A stretch of DNA of 50,579 nt from an uncultured Caryophanales bacterium (GCA_946626535.1 CAMOUK010000007.1:1-50579), one strand, 5' to 3'. Positions 16,583 through 26,551 are shown, numbered from the stretch's first letter. Numbers and translations are program-made. Notes: a model not told the origin generated them from the letters alone.

Positions 16583-17629
16583 ATGAACATGGAATTCAAA
16601 AGAAAACTAACTATCCCAATGGAAGTTAAGGAGCAATATCCACTAGAAGAAAAATACGCTAAAATTAAAGAAAAAAATGATGAGACAATTAGAAACATAT
16701 TCTTAGGTAAAGATAACAGATTATTATTAATAATTGGTCCTTGTTCTGCTGATAGAGAAGATGCAGTGTTGGAATATTGTAGAAGATTAAGAAAGGTCCA
16801 AGATAAAGTTATTGATCAAATTGTTATTATTCCAAGAGTTTATACTAATAAGCCAAGAACTACAGGAGATGGCTATAAAGGAATGCTTCATCAGCCAGAC
16901 CCAAATAAAGATTCTGACTTGTTAAAAGGAATTATCGCAGTAAGACAGCTTCATATGGATGTCTTAAAGGAAACTGGCTTTTCTACTGCCGATGAAATGC
17001 TATACCCATCTAATCATAGATATTTATCAGACTTATTAAGCTATGTTGCTGTTGGAGCTAGATCAGTTGAAAACCAAGAGCATAGATTAACTGCTTCTGG
17101 CTTAAATCTACCTGTTGGTATGAAAAATCCAACATCTGGTGATTTTAATGTAATGTTAAATTCAATTAATGCTGCCCAACACTCTCATACCTTTATCTAT
17201 AGAGGCTGGGAGGTTGAATCTAAAGGTAATCCTTTAGCACATGCAATATTAAGAGGCTATGTTAATAAGCATGGTGAATCTTCTCCTAACTACCATTATG
17301 AAGATTTAAAAAGATTAATATCTATGTATGATCCAGATAAATATAAAAATCCAGCAATCATAATTGACTGTAACCACTCAAATTCAAATAAGCAATATCT
17401 AGAACAAATTAGAATTGCTAAAGAGGTTTTACATTCAGCTAAATTAAATCCTGATATTAAAAAGATGTTAAAAGGATTAATGATTGAGTCTTATCTAGAA
17501 GATGGTAATCAAAAAGTTGATGGTGGTGTATTTGGTAAATCAATTACAGACCCATGCCTAGGCTGGGATAAAACAGAAAAATTCATTTATGAATTAGCTG
17601 ATATTTTAAGAGAGCAAAACAAAAAGTAA
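16583..17629 (+). CDS. 3-deoxy-7-phosphoheptulonate (DAHP) synthase, AroF/G/H type
   Basis: First enzyme of the shikimate pathway, condensing PEP and erythrose 4-phosphate. The ATG at 16583 is preferred over a TTG two codons upstream because GGAGGA sits 8 nt before it, giving 348 residues. Family segments seen: IIGPCSADREDA near 48-59, RVYTNKPRTTGDGYKG, GARSVENQEHR and the C-terminal IIDCNHSNSNKQ metal-site region. It is the type I-alpha enzyme, usually feedback-inhibited by an aromatic amino acid; which one is not visible. It feeds the trp operon in this window. Divergent from gpmA. Confidence 0.95.
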   Translation: MNMEFKRKLTIPMEVKEQYPLEEKYAKIKEKNDETIRNIFLGKDNRLLLIIGPCSADREDAVLEYCRRLRKVQDKVIDQIVIIPRVYTNKPRTTGDGYKGMLHQPDPNKDSDLLKGIIAVRQLHMDVLKETGFSTADEMLYPSNHRYLSDLLSYVAVGARSVENQEHRLTASGLNLPVGMKNPTSGDFNVMLNSINAAQHSHTFIYRGWEVESKGNPLAHAILRGYVNKHGESSPNYHYEDLKRLISMYDPDKYKNPAIIIDCNHSNSNKQYLEQIRIAKEVLHSAKLNPDIKKMLKGLMIESYLEDGNQKVDGGVFGKSITDPCLGWDKTEKFIYELADILREQNKK

Positions 17630-17649
17630 TCCAGTCTGGATTACTTTTT
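17621..17649. terminator. Bidirectional terminator between DAHP synthase and DUF697 genes
   Basis: Thirteen-bp perfect stem (AAAAAGTAATCCA and its complement) with a 3-nt loop, U-rich at both ends, overlapping the DAHP synthase stop. Confidence 0.85.
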
Positions 17650-17651
17650 TC

Positions 17652-18656
17652 TTATGCGGTTTGAAGTTTTTGTTTCTTTTGTTTTTCTTTAGATTTTACT
17701 TCTTCGTTAGCTTGAGCAATTATTTCTTTTTCATCCTGTTCTTCTAGATTTGACAAATCAATATTATCAAGCATATCTTGAAGATGATATTCCTTAGTTA
17801 AATATTTTTTAGTTTGGAAACCAATAACAACAGTCATTGTTGAATTAATTAAGCCTTGAGAAGCTGATTCGATTAAGGCACCGATAAATGGAACACTACT
17901 TCCAACCTTCCCCATAGCCTTTACAATATTTGAAGCAACTGTATTAGTTGCACTACTTGCACCATAAGCAATTAAAGAATTAATTATTACTTGTCTATAA
18001 ATTTTAACCAATTTAGCATCTGATGGTCTATAACCATATAAATAAACTAACTTCTTAATTAGATTTAATTCATATGTAACCACTAAAAGTGTATCTAGAG
18101 CTTCAGATTGTGAAAGTGATGTTGCAAGACCAACCTTAATTGCATAATCTCTAATTAGCTTATTAGAATTACTTCTTACATCAACTTCATAAATGTTTGT
18201 TAATGAAGCTTTAATATCAGCATCATTTTTAGAATTAACAGCTATAGCTAATGCATCAATCTTTTCTTTACTATACCAGCTATCATCACCAGTCTTAGTT
18301 GTTACATCAATCATCTTATTAGCTATTTCATATCTTAATTCTTTATTATATTTTTGAGCCTTTCTAGCATTTGTTCTATCAACATTTGTCATAAAGGCTT
18401 TTGTTTTATGTAGTCTTATAATTGGAATAATATATAAGCATAAGAATAAAATAGCTGCAACACCTATACCTACATAACCAGCATATTTATGGATATCAAA
18501 TAATTTTAATACTATAAAGAATAAACATACAAATAAAACAACACCAATTGTTGCCTCAAACAAGAATAATCCTGTCTTAATTAATTTTGTGTTTTCAGTT
18601 TTAGTATATTTTTCAATATAGTCATCTAGAGTAATTTTTTCTTCTTTTTTATCCAT
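17652..18656 (-). CDS. DUF697/YcjF-like membrane protein
   Basis: A 334-residue protein with two transmembrane segments near residues 28-50 and 56-77, and a C-terminal soluble DUF697-like domain (about 210-290, with YGYRPSDAKLVKIYRQV and a Gly/Ser-rich hydrophobic stretch that could re-enter the membrane). Coiled, highly charged tail at the end. Function of the family is unknown; some members accompany GTPases or stress genes. Its ATG shares an A with the TAA of proC (TAATG), so it is the last gene of the rdgB-proC operon. Confidence 0.75.
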   Translation of the reverse strand: MDKKEEKITLDDYIEKYTKTENTKLIKTGLFLFEATIGVVLFVCLFFIVLKLFDIHKYAGYVGIGVAAILFLCLYIIPIIRLHKTKAFMTNVDRTNARKAQKYNKELRYEIANKMIDVTTKTGDDSWYSKEKIDALAIAVNSKNDADIKASLTNIYEVDVRSNSNKLIRDYAIKVGLATSLSQSEALDTLLVVTYELNLIKKLVYLYGYRPSDAKLVKIYRQVIINSLIAYGASSATNTVASNIVKAMGKVGSSVPFIGALIESASQGLINSTMTVVIGFQTKKYLTKEYHLQDMLDNIDLSNLEEQDEKEIIAQANEEVKSKEKQKKQKLQTA

Positions 18657-19453
18657 TATTTACTCAACTCCTTACTTCTATTAGTACATGCTAAAGAACA
18701 CTCATAAATTATTTCTTCAAAATTATTATCGTATAATTTATTTAATCCTTCAATAGTTGTTCCACCCTTTGAACAAACATTTTTAATTAATGTGTCAATT
18801 GATGTATCCTTATTATTCAAAATCATATCCATTGATCCTTTAATTGAATTACAAGTTAAATCAAGCGCAACATTATAATCAATATTATTTTTAACTGCAT
18901 AATCTATAAATGCTTTAGCAAATAAATATGCATAGGCTGGCATAGAGCCATTTAAAGGTAGGGTTTCATCCATTTGCTCTTCTTTTATTTTACTTACTGA
19001 GCCAACTGATTCTAAAATTTTAAATGCTTCATCAAATAAATTATCATATCTATTTGCGCAAACTGTAATGGCACCACATCTAATTGATGCTGGTAGATTT
19101 GGCATAGCTCTTATTATAGTCGCATTTTTAAAATATGATTCTAGCTCACTTATTTTTTTACCAGCTGCGATAGATAAAACTCCTCTATTACTAAAATCTA
19201 TATCTTTTGCATAGACTAAAGCCTCACCAAATACCTGAGGCTTTATCGCTATTAAAATGATATTAGAATTTATAAATAAATCCTTTTCATTTTCAGCAAA
19301 ATTAAAACCTAAATTAACATATTTATTTTTAGTTTCTTCATCAGGTGAGTATAGATATATTTCTTTTTTATCATATATCTTAGATGAAACAACACCATCA
19401 AGGATTGCTCCACCCATTTTACCAACGCCTAAAATACCTAGCTTATAGCTCAT
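18656..19453 (-). CDS. proC: Pyrroline-5-carboxylate reductase
   Basis: Last step of proline synthesis: NAD(P)H-dependent reduction of pyrroline-5-carboxylate. The 265-residue protein opens with the Rossmann motif GILGVGKMGGAIL, has the IRAMPNLPASIRCGA segment at about 114-129, and ends with the KGGTTIEGL signature near 230. It overlaps proA by ATGA. Directly follows proB and proA, so the whole proline pathway from glutamate is in one transcript. Confidence 0.97.
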   Translation of the reverse strand: MSYKLGILGVGKMGGAILDGVVSSKIYDKKEIYLYSPDEETKNKYVNLGFNFAENEKDLFINSNIILIAIKPQVFGEALVYAKDIDFSNRGVLSIAAGKKISELESYFKNATIIRAMPNLPASIRCGAITVCANRYDNLFDEAFKILESVGSVSKIKEEQMDETLPLNGSMPAYAYLFAKAFIDYAVKNNIDYNVALDLTCNSIKGSMDMILNNKDTSIDTLIKNVCSKGGTTIEGLNKLYDNNFEEIIYECSLACTNRSKELSK

Positions 19454-20682
19454 CTTACCTGGCCATCTCCTTTAATTATATATTTATAGCTACAGATTTC
19501 CTTTAAGCCCATAGGACCTCTAGCGTGAAGCTTTTGAGTTGAAATACCAACCTCAGCTCCAAAACCGAAGCAACCGCCATCAGAAAATCTTGTTGATGCA
19601 TTATGATAAACACATGCACTTTCAATTTCATTTAAGAATCTTTCCTTAGCTATTTTATCATCAGTTACAATAGCTTCGCTATGCTTAGTTGAATGCTCAT
19701 TGATAAAATCAATAGCCTCATCTAAATCTTTTACAATCTTAATTGAAATTATATAGTCATTATATTCAGTATAAAAATCTTCTTCTGTAGCTACACCTAC
19801 ATTAATTATTTCAAGTGTCTTTTCATCGCCAAGCATCTTAATATTTAATTCATTAAATTTTTCATATAGCTTTGGTAAAAAGTCATTTGCTATTTTTTCA
19901 TCAACAACTAAATTTTCAATTGAATTACATACTGAAGGTCTTTGATATTTAGCATTTACTGCGATATTTATAGCCATATCGATATTTGCCTTTTCATGAA
20001 CATATAAATTACATACACCAGCACCTGTTTCAATATAAGGGATTTTAGCATTTGAAACTACATAATTTATCAATCTAGATGAGCCTCTAGGAATTAATAA
20101 ATCTATCAATCCTCTTTTTGTAATTAATTCATCAGTAATAGCTCTATCAGTCTTATCAACTAAATATAATACATTTGGATCAATGATATCTTTAATTGCA
20201 TCCTTCATTATTGAAACTAAAACCTTATTGGTATTAATTGATTCCTTACCACCCTTTAATACACAAGCATTTGCCGTTTTTAAGCATAGGGTAGCTATAT
20301 CTACACAAACATTTGGTCTTGCCTCAAAGATAACTGCTATAACACCAAAAGGCACATATATTTTTTCAATAACTAGGCCATTTGGTCTTTTTGTTTTTTC
20401 TATTAAATTACCAACAACACCATCTAAATTAATTAATTCTAAAATAGATTTAGATAAATCATCTATTCTTTTTTCATTTAGAGTTAATCTATCTATAAAT
20501 GAGGCCATTATACCATTTTGCTTAGCAGTTAAGACATCTGCTTGATTTGCTGCTAAAATAACATCCTTATTTTTTAATAAGGCATCAGATATTTTCTTTA
20601 AGCATTCATTTCTTTTTTCTTCATCTAATAATGCTAATTTTTTCTGGGCAGCCTTTACTAGCCTTAAATCATTATCTAGCAT
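19450..20682 (-). CDS. proA: Gamma-glutamyl phosphate reductase
   Basis: Reduces glutamyl-5-phosphate to glutamate semialdehyde with NADPH. The 410-residue protein belongs to the aldehyde dehydrogenase superfamily; KGGKESINTN and RPSVCNSIENL place the cofactor lysine region and the catalytic Cys in the expected order. AGGAGG precedes the ATG and lies inside the 3' end of proB, giving a 7-nt overlap. Forms a complex with ProB in many bacteria. Confidence 0.97.
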   Translation of the reverse strand: MLDNDLRLVKAAQKKLALLDEEKRNECLKKISDALLKNKDVILAANQADVLTAKQNGIMASFIDRLTLNEKRIDDLSKSILELINLDGVVGNLIEKTKRPNGLVIEKIYVPFGVIAVIFEARPNVCVDIATLCLKTANACVLKGGKESINTNKVLVSIMKDAIKDIIDPNVLYLVDKTDRAITDELITKRGLIDLLIPRGSSRLINYVVSNAKIPYIETGAGVCNLYVHEKANIDMAINIAVNAKYQRPSVCNSIENLVVDEKIANDFLPKLYEKFNELNIKMLGDEKTLEIINVGVATEEDFYTEYNDYIISIKIVKDLDEAIDFINEHSTKHSEAIVTDDKIAKERFLNEIESACVYHNASTRFSDGGCFGFGAEVGISTQKLHARGPMGLKEICSYKYIIKGDGQVR

Positions 20683-21800
20683 GAGATGTCCTCCTTTATA
20701 ATTACTAAATTATCAGCGTGAATGACTATAGCCTTATCAATATTTTTTTCAAAATGTATTTCTTCTTTACTTAAGCCTTTAATATCATCTATAAAGGTAG
20801 ATGAATAATTTGTTATACCCTTAGCTATAACTACCCCATCCTTATTTGTAACATCAACAACGCTATTTTCTAAAAATGAGCCTTCAACGCCTATAATTCC
20901 TGTAGGTAAAATTGAAACCTTCTTATTTTCTAAGATTCTTTCAAGACCATCATCAACTATAACCTTTCCTTTAGGATTAGATCTAAATATAATCCAGTGC
21001 TCACGCTCTGAAATACTTCTTTTAGCTTTAAATAAGGTTCCTATTTCATTACCATTAATAATAGCCTCTAAATCATCAATTCTATTTGAATTACAGATAA
21101 TCATATCACAGCCTACACTAGTTGTCATAATAGCAGCATTAATTTTAGTTTGCATACCACCAGTACCAACATTTGAGGTAGCATCTCCTGCCATTTTTAA
21201 GATATTCTCATCTATCTTTTCAACCTCATTAATTAATTTAGCATCGCTATATAATTTAGGGTTTTTATCATAAAGACCATCGATATCTGAAAATAATATA
21301 AGTAGATTAGCATCTATTACAGGAACAAGTAAGGAAGCCAATGTATCATTATCTCCAACCTTTATTTCTTCAACAGCTAAAACGTCATTTTCATTGATAA
21401 CTGGAATAACCTTATTTTTAAGACATTCTTCTATACAATCCTGTAGGAAATGTAGTCTTTTTCTAATTTGGAAATCATCATGATTTAATAATATTTGACC
21501 ACATTTAATACCATATTTTTGACCTACATTATTATATTCTTCCATCAATCTAGCTTGGCCTATTGCGGCACAGGCTTGTTTTAACGACATCATCTTTGGC
21601 TTATTTTTTAAGCCTAATACGCTTCTTCCTAAAGCGATAGCGCCAGATGTTACTAAAACAATTTGAACGCCTTCATCTTGAAGCTTTTTAAAGGAATTCA
21701 TAACTGAATTTAATAATTTATAATTAACAGTTAAATCTTCATTAACTATTGATGATGAACCGATTTTTAATATTATTCTTCTATTTTTTAATTTACGCAT
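20676..21800 (-). CDS. proB: Glutamate 5-kinase with PUA domain
   Basis: Phosphorylates glutamate, the controlled first step of proline synthesis. The 374 residues contain an amino-acid kinase domain (about 5-250: ILKIGSSSIV, LVTSGAIALG, NENDVLAVEEIKVGDNDTLAS, GTGGMQTKINAA) and a C-terminal PUA domain (about 275-370). PUA-containing enzymes are often proline-inhibited. First of the three proline genes; it starts 2 nt after the stop of the big TPR/GGDEF-EAL protein. Confidence 0.97.
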   Translation of the reverse strand: MRKLKNRRIILKIGSSSIVNEDLTVNYKLLNSVMNSFKKLQDEGVQIVLVTSGAIALGRSVLGLKNKPKMMSLKQACAAIGQARLMEEYNNVGQKYGIKCGQILLNHDDFQIRKRLHFLQDCIEECLKNKVIPVINENDVLAVEEIKVGDNDTLASLLVPVIDANLLILFSDIDGLYDKNPKLYSDAKLINEVEKIDENILKMAGDATSNVGTGGMQTKINAAIMTTSVGCDMIICNSNRIDDLEAIINGNEIGTLFKAKRSISEREHWIIFRSNPKGKVIVDDGLERILENKKVSILPTGIIGVEGSFLENSVVDVTNKDGVVIAKGITNYSSTFIDDIKGLSKEEIHFEKNIDKAIVIHADNLVIIKEDISC

Positions 21801-21802
21801 AA

Positions 21803-24800
21803 TTACACCTTATTTCTAGCTATTATGTCTTTCATTCTAATAAGTTTCTTAAAATATTTACCATAAATTAGCTCAATATTTTCTTTTCTAGCGACTAAAA
21901 CATCATTTTTATCATCGATATTAGAGATGATACATGTAACATTTTTCTTTTCACATAAATCTTTTACTTCTGATATTGCCTCTAATGATATCTTATTAGA
22001 ATCTAGGAAAAATACATCGATATCATCATTATATAAATCTACTATATTACTAGAAGATATTTTATAACCATCACTTCTTAAAGATTTTACTACCTCATTA
22101 TTTGCATCTGATACATTTAAGCAAATAAGCTTTGGTGAAATCTTAAAGAAATTATTTTGAGCTCTAATAAAGGATAAGAAATTTTCCTTTAAAGTCTCCT
22201 CTCCAACCTCTAGGAATATAAATATATAGCCCTTAGTTTCATCCTTTAGCATCTTTAATTCCTTAATAGCGTTAGATACTGCATATTTTTCTAAGGTAGT
22301 TATAATATTTTTTCTTTTAGCAACATTATAAATTACATCATAATCAGCCTCATAATTATCCAAATTAGCTTTAGCAAAATAACCAAATACTGAATTATCA
22401 CTTAAATTTACAACTTGTTGATAGCATATACTCATATTGCCATGATCTAAAGATTCAGAAATATGAGTTACTAAAGAATTTTCCTTAAATCTATTTTTAT
22501 GATTTAGACCATCAAAATGACAAATATGATCATCTAATGTCTTAATGTCTTTAGCGTCATCTAGTGCGTCAAAGGCATTATAGATAATAATAGATGAATC
22601 CTCTAAATTAGCATTTTTACCTAATCTATAAACACCAGCATTAAATTTTAAATTAACTCTAGAATTTAATTTAAATAGCTCATTTCTTACATGAACAAAG
22701 GCCTTCTTTAAATTTGAATCAATTAATCTTTTATCATTTATATTTCTAAATAAAATTGCATATCTATCAATTTCTAAATGATAAACTGAAAAAGTAAATA
22801 TATTGCTGTAATAATTTACAAATTCCTTACCTACTGCATAAATTAATTGATTTGTAAAATTATAGCCATATAAAGTTCTATATAAATCAAAATCAATAAT
22901 ATCTACGATAGCTAAAGCTAAAATGTTTGTTTGATATATATCATTTAAATCTACATTAAGCTTAACTAATGTATCTAGCTTTGATACAGGATCTGTATAG
23001 GCTAGCTTAATTAAATCTTCCTTATTCTTTTCATCTTCTGTAATATCTTCTAATATAGAAAGTAGTGAGCATAAACCCTCATTATACATTAAGAAGAATG
23101 TTTCTCTTATTCTTAAATATGTATTATTCTTTTTAAAATCATATTCTAATACTTCATTTTGAAGATTTAAATTATAAATATTATTTAATAAATTCTTATA
23201 TTTAGCTACATCGCTTGATTTCATCTTTAAATAATAATCATCTAATCTAACATCTGCCTCTATACCTAAAATATTTGTACCTACAGTATTTAGATGAATA
23301 TAGCCATCTATCTGTTCCTTAAAGCCTCTATTAAAATTATCATTTATAAAGAATAATCTTTTATTTTGATAAATTATATCATCTTGATATAAGCTTACAA
23401 CAAGCCTTGTATTTAGCATTGAAGATATTAGCTTTAATGATTCATATACTAATTCTTCCTCTAAAAAATCCTTATCTGAATAAAAGGCTATAGAGCCAAT
23501 AGTTTTTAAATCATCCTTTAAAGGAATTGATATAGCATATATATCATCCTCATATGGCTTTCCTGTAACGATATTTTTATTAAATCTATTATTTTCTTTA
23601 TCTAAAAATACCTCTGAATCATATGATATAGATGCTAGATTAATAGTATCTTCTAAATCCTCATACTCTAAATTTTTATCATATACTCTTTCTGCCTTAT
23701 AATGAAAGCCAAAATAAGCTCTTTTATAATATAGGATATAGATTTCTTTAATGTCATATAATTTAGATAAAGTAATAGACATATTTCTAAATATTTCTCT
23801 AAACTTTAATGACATATCACAATCATTAATAGTATTAAAAACAGCCTCTAGCTTTTCATAATTTGTAGAAATTGAAACGTTATTTACACTAATAATGTTT
23901 TTCTTTTGTTCTATTTCTTCTTTTACTATAGATTCAGTGATATTGAAGATATTTGGTCTAATATCATCATCCTCATCCTCTATAATTTCTTTTTCTTCTA
24001 CATCAGGAATAAAGATTTCTTCCTGCTTCTTTTGTTTTTTATTTTCCTTTTTAACTTGTTTTTTTATACTTTCTAGCTCATCAAGCTTATTTTCATATTC
24101 CTTTACCTGAAATAATGTATGAGTCTTAGTATATAGATCAATTGCTATCTTAATGAATTCAATTGAATCATCTAAATCATTTTCATTAATGAATTCATTA
24201 TATTCAGCCTCAATAATACCTGCTCTTTTATAATCACCATTAATGATATATGAATTCATTAAAAGTGAGGCAGCCTTTAGCTTATGATGAGAATCTAGGC
24301 TATCATCATTTAAATATCTATTACCATCAGATATTACCTTTAAGTAATTTCTATCATCATATGAAATTAATAATTTATTTAAGCCAATATCTGAAAGCTT
24401 TTCTAGCTCTAGGCTTGTTTGATAATAATTTTCTACATCCTCAATAATATCTAAATATTTTTGTTTTTCATGTAATATTAAATAGATATTAGCTAATTCT
24501 ATTTTAGCAAATATCATCTCTTCTTTTGTAATATCATCATCTAGATATTTTTCTAAGGCTTCCTTGGCATTATCATATTGTTTTAATGCCATATAATATT
24601 TAATATTATCCTTAACATGTAAAACAGATTTTGATATAGGTAAATACTTTTGTTTAATCTTTATATATTTATAAACCTGATCAAATCTTTTTAAATCGAT
24701 ACATAGATCAATAATACCATCACATACCTCAATAATACCTTCAGAAGATATTTCATTAAAGTTTGGTACTACCTCATATAAAAGCTTTAAGGCATCATTA

Positions 24801-24949
24801 TTTTTTCCTAGATGATGAAGTATTGAAGCCTTATAGCATAAGGCCTTAAAATATTCGATTGAATATTTAACCTGGTAGCCTAAAAAAAGATCAATTTTTC
24901 TAATTGAACTATTATTCTTTTCAAGCTTTAATACTTCATCTATAATCAT
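21803..24949 (-). CDS. TPR - GAF-like - degenerate GGDEF - degenerate EAL protein
   Basis: A large, 1048-residue cytoplasmic protein with no membrane segment. In order: helical TPR-like repeats (about 1-290), an acidic-basic charged linker (about 295-330), a GAF-like sensor region (about 360-515), a PAS-like stretch (about 535-640), a GGDEF-type domain (about 645-810) and an EAL-type domain (about 820-1045). The GGDEF signature position reads EIDRY at 726-730 and the EAL position reads FAK at 858-860, so both catalytic signatures are lost. A role as c-di-GMP receptor or scaffold is inferred; no catalysis is expected. Embedded in the rdgB-yfcE-proBAC operon, 15 nt after the phosphodiesterase gene. 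Domain limits are approximate. Confidence 0.7.
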   Translation of the reverse strand: MIIDEVLKLEKNNSSIRKIDLFLGYQVKYSIEYFKALCYKASILHHLGKNNDALKLLYEVVPNFNEISSEGIIEVCDGIIDLCIDLKRFDQVYKYIKIKQKYLPISKSVLHVKDNIKYYMALKQYDNAKEALEKYLDDDITKEEMIFAKIELANIYLILHEKQKYLDIIEDVENYYQTSLELEKLSDIGLNKLLISYDDRNYLKVISDGNRYLNDDSLDSHHKLKAASLLMNSYIINGDYKRAGIIEAEYNEFINENDLDDSIEFIKIAIDLYTKTHTLFQVKEYENKLDELESIKKQVKKENKKQKKQEEIFIPDVEEKEIIEDEDDDIRPNIFNITESIVKEEIEQKKNIISVNNVSISTNYEKLEAVFNTINDCDMSLKFREIFRNMSITLSKLYDIKEIYILYYKRAYFGFHYKAERVYDKNLEYEDLEDTINLASISYDSEVFLDKENNRFNKNIVTGKPYEDDIYAISIPLKDDLKTIGSIAFYSDKDFLEEELVYESLKLISSMLNTRLVVSLYQDDIIYQNKRLFFINDNFNRGFKEQIDGYIHLNTVGTNILGIEADVRLDDYYLKMKSSDVAKYKNLLNNIYNLNLQNEVLEYDFKKNNTYLRIRETFFLMYNEGLCSLLSILEDITEDEKNKEDLIKLAYTDPVSKLDTLVKLNVDLNDIYQTNILALAIVDIIDFDLYRTLYGYNFTNQLIYAVGKEFVNYYSNIFTFSVYHLEIDRYAILFRNINDKRLIDSNLKKAFVHVRNELFKLNSRVNLKFNAGVYRLGKNANLEDSSIIIYNAFDALDDAKDIKTLDDHICHFDGLNHKNRFKENSLVTHISESLDHGNMSICYQQVVNLSDNSVFGYFAKANLDNYEADYDVIYNVAKRKNIITTLEKYAVSNAIKELKMLKDETKGYIFIFLEVGEETLKENFLSFIRAQNNFFKISPKLICLNVSDANNEVVKSLRSDGYKISSSNIVDLYNDDIDVFFLDSNKISLEAISEVKDLCEKKNVTCIISNIDDKNDVLVARKENIELIYGKYFKKLIRMKDIIARNKV

Positions 24950-24964
24950 AGCCTTAAATCCTTT

Positions 24965-25390
24965 CTAAAATTTTATTGTTTTTTTATTACTATATTCATA
25001 ATATTCAATATAATCATCATAAAGTATCCGATAATACCCATCTACATAAGCACCCGGATTTATAAATATAGTATTTCTTTCCTTACTAAAATATGGAATA
25101 TGGGTATGACCAAATATTACAAAGCTAGCTTCTTCCTCAAAGCCCTTATAGGTTATTCTATCATATCCATTTTTTACGCCATATAAATGGCCATGAGTTA
25201 TAAAAAACTTTTTACCAAATAAATTAACTCTAACCTCATTTGGTCCATTATAATCACAATTGCCTTTTACATATATACATCTACCCTCTAAATCCTCATG
25301 GGTATCTCCAGCATGTATAACATAATCAAAATCACTAAAGTCAAAATCGATAGTCTTTGAGTGAGAATCACTTAAAATCAAAATTTTCAT
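24965..25390 (-). CDS. YfcE/MJ0936-type metallophosphoesterase
   Basis: Predicted cytoplasmic Mn-dependent phosphodiesterase of about 141 residues. The ATG at 25390 is preferred because AAGGAG lies 7 nt before it; a TTG one codon upstream is less likely. The five calcineurin-like metal motifs are all visible: DSH near the start, HAGDTH, GNCD, THGH and GHTHIP. Overlaps the 3' end of rdgB. The family acts on small phosphodiesters in vitro; the natural substrate is unknown. Confidence 0.88.
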   Translation of the reverse strand: MKILILSDSHSKTIDFDFSDFDYVIHAGDTHEDLEGRCIYVKGNCDYNGPNEVRVNLFGKKFFITHGHLYGVKNGYDRITYKGFEEEASFVIFGHTHIPYFSKERNTIFINPGAYVDGYYRILYDDYIEYYEYSNKKTIKF

Positions 25391-25961
25391 CAACTAGCTC
25401 CTTCGCTTTTCTTATAGCCTTAGCTCTATGTGATATTTCATTTTTCTTTTCTAATGATACCTCAGCAAATGTCTTATTAAATTCTGGTATAAAAAATATA
25501 GGGTCATAGCCAAAGCCATTTTCTCCTCTTGGAGTATCTATAATTACACCCTCACATATTTCTTCTACTATTTTATATGTTCCATCTGGATGGCATATAC
25601 ATATAGCACATGTATAATGAGCACTTCTATTTTTAATATTTTTTAAATTTTTTAACAATAATTTATTATTATCCTCATCAAGTCCAGTTTTTGAATATCT
25701 AGCTGAATAGATTCCAGGTGCTCCATCAAGTCCATCACAGCATAAGCCTGAATCATCAGATATCGCAGTTAAATTTAGATCACGTGAAACCTGATGAGCT
25801 TTTATATAAGCATTTTCTTTAAAACTTGTTCCATCCTCAATAATTTCTTTATTATATCCAATCTCCTTTAATGTTTTAAATTCGATATTTGGATTATTAA
25901 AAAGTGATGCGAATTCCTTCACTTTATTTTTATTATTTGTAGCAATAACAATTGTCTTCAT
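25368..25961 (-). CDS. rdgB: XTP/dITP pyrophosphatase
   Basis: House-cleaning enzyme that hydrolyses non-canonical purine triphosphates (ITP, XTP) and so protects DNA and RNA. The 197 residues start with IATNNKNKVKEF and contain SDDSGLCCDGLDGAPGIYSARY (residues about 67-88) and GENGFGYDPIF, the diagnostic Ham1/RdgB motifs. First gene of the operon that continues into the phosphoesterase, the GGDEF-EAL protein and proBAC. An extended -10 (TGTTAAAAT) lies upstream at about 25983-25991. Confidence 0.95.
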   Translation of the reverse strand: MKTIVIATNNKNKVKEFASLFNNPNIEFKTLKEIGYNKEIIEDGTSFKENAYIKAHQVSRDLNLTAISDDSGLCCDGLDGAPGIYSARYSKTGLDEDNNKLLLKNLKNIKNRSAHYTCAICICHPDGTYKIVEEICEGVIIDTPRGENGFGYDPIFFIPEFNKTFAEVSLEKKNEISHRAKAIRKAKELVDENFDFK

Positions 25962-25982
25962 AAATAGTACCTACCAAATTAA

Positions 25983-25991
25983 ATTTTAACA
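25983..25991 (-). promoter_or_regulatory. Extended -10 element of the rdgB-pro operon
   Basis: Minus-strand TGTTAAAAT, about 25 nt before the rdgB start. No good -35 lies at the usual distance. Confidence 0.45.
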
Positions 25992-26027
25992 CAAATTAGC
26001 CCTCAAATAAATTTAAAAATCGATAAG

Positions 26028-26056
26028 TTGTGTATTTTTTTTAAATATTATATAAT
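26028..26056 (+). promoter_or_regulatory. Promoter of coaD
   Basis: -35 TTGTGT (26028-26033), 17-nt spacer, -10 TATAAT (26051-26056). The coaD start follows 15 nt later with GGTGAT as ribosome site, so the leader is very short. Confidence 0.65.
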
Positions 26057-26071
26057 AATATTGGTGATAAT

Positions 26072-26548
26072 ATGAAAAAATGTGTTTATCCAGGGTCTTT
26101 TGATCCAATTTCTAACGGACATTTAGATATTATAAAAAGAGCTGCGAAGATATTTGATGAAGTACATGTTGTAGTTTCAACTAATATGTTTAAAACCGCA
26201 AGCTTTACTACTGAAGAGCGTATTGAAATGATAAAGGCCTCTACAGCTAATTTAGATAATGTAGTTGTTACATCATATGATGGATTAGTTGTAAGCTATT
26301 GTAAAGAAAATAGAATCAATATCATTATTAGAGGTATGAGAAATTATTCAGATTATGAAAATGAATTTTCTTTATTCCAATATAATAAGGATATCGATAG
26401 TAGCATAGAAACATTTATTTTACTACCTTCTAGTAAGAATCAATTTGTTTCTTCTTCAGCCGTAAAGGAATTAGTAAGATATGGTCTTGATATCTCAAGA
26501 TATGTTCCAAAGCCTATAGTTGATAAGGTATTAGAAAAATTAAGATAA
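26072..26548 (+). CDS. coaD: Phosphopantetheine adenylyltransferase
   Basis: Penultimate step of coenzyme A synthesis: 4'-phosphopantetheine + ATP gives dephospho-CoA + PPi. The 158-residue length is standard. The nucleotidyltransferase motif YPGSFDPISNGHLDI is at residues 5-19, IIRGMRNYSDYENEF is at about 88-102, and the C-terminal SSSAVKEL closes the ATP site. Divergent from rdgB, own promoter and terminator. Confidence 0.97.
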   Translation: MKKCVYPGSFDPISNGHLDIIKRAAKIFDEVHVVVSTNMFKTASFTTEERIEMIKASTANLDNVVVTSYDGLVVSYCKENRINIIIRGMRNYSDYENEFSLFQYNKDIDSSIETFILLPSSKNQFVSSSAVKELVRYGLDISRYVPKPIVDKVLEKLR

Positions 26549-26551
26549 ATT

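Noticed and set aside
23895..24447. Plus-strand Ser/Phe-rich ORFs opposite the TPR protein
   Set aside because: Composition comes from the Lys/Glu-rich linker on the other strand; not a credible protein.
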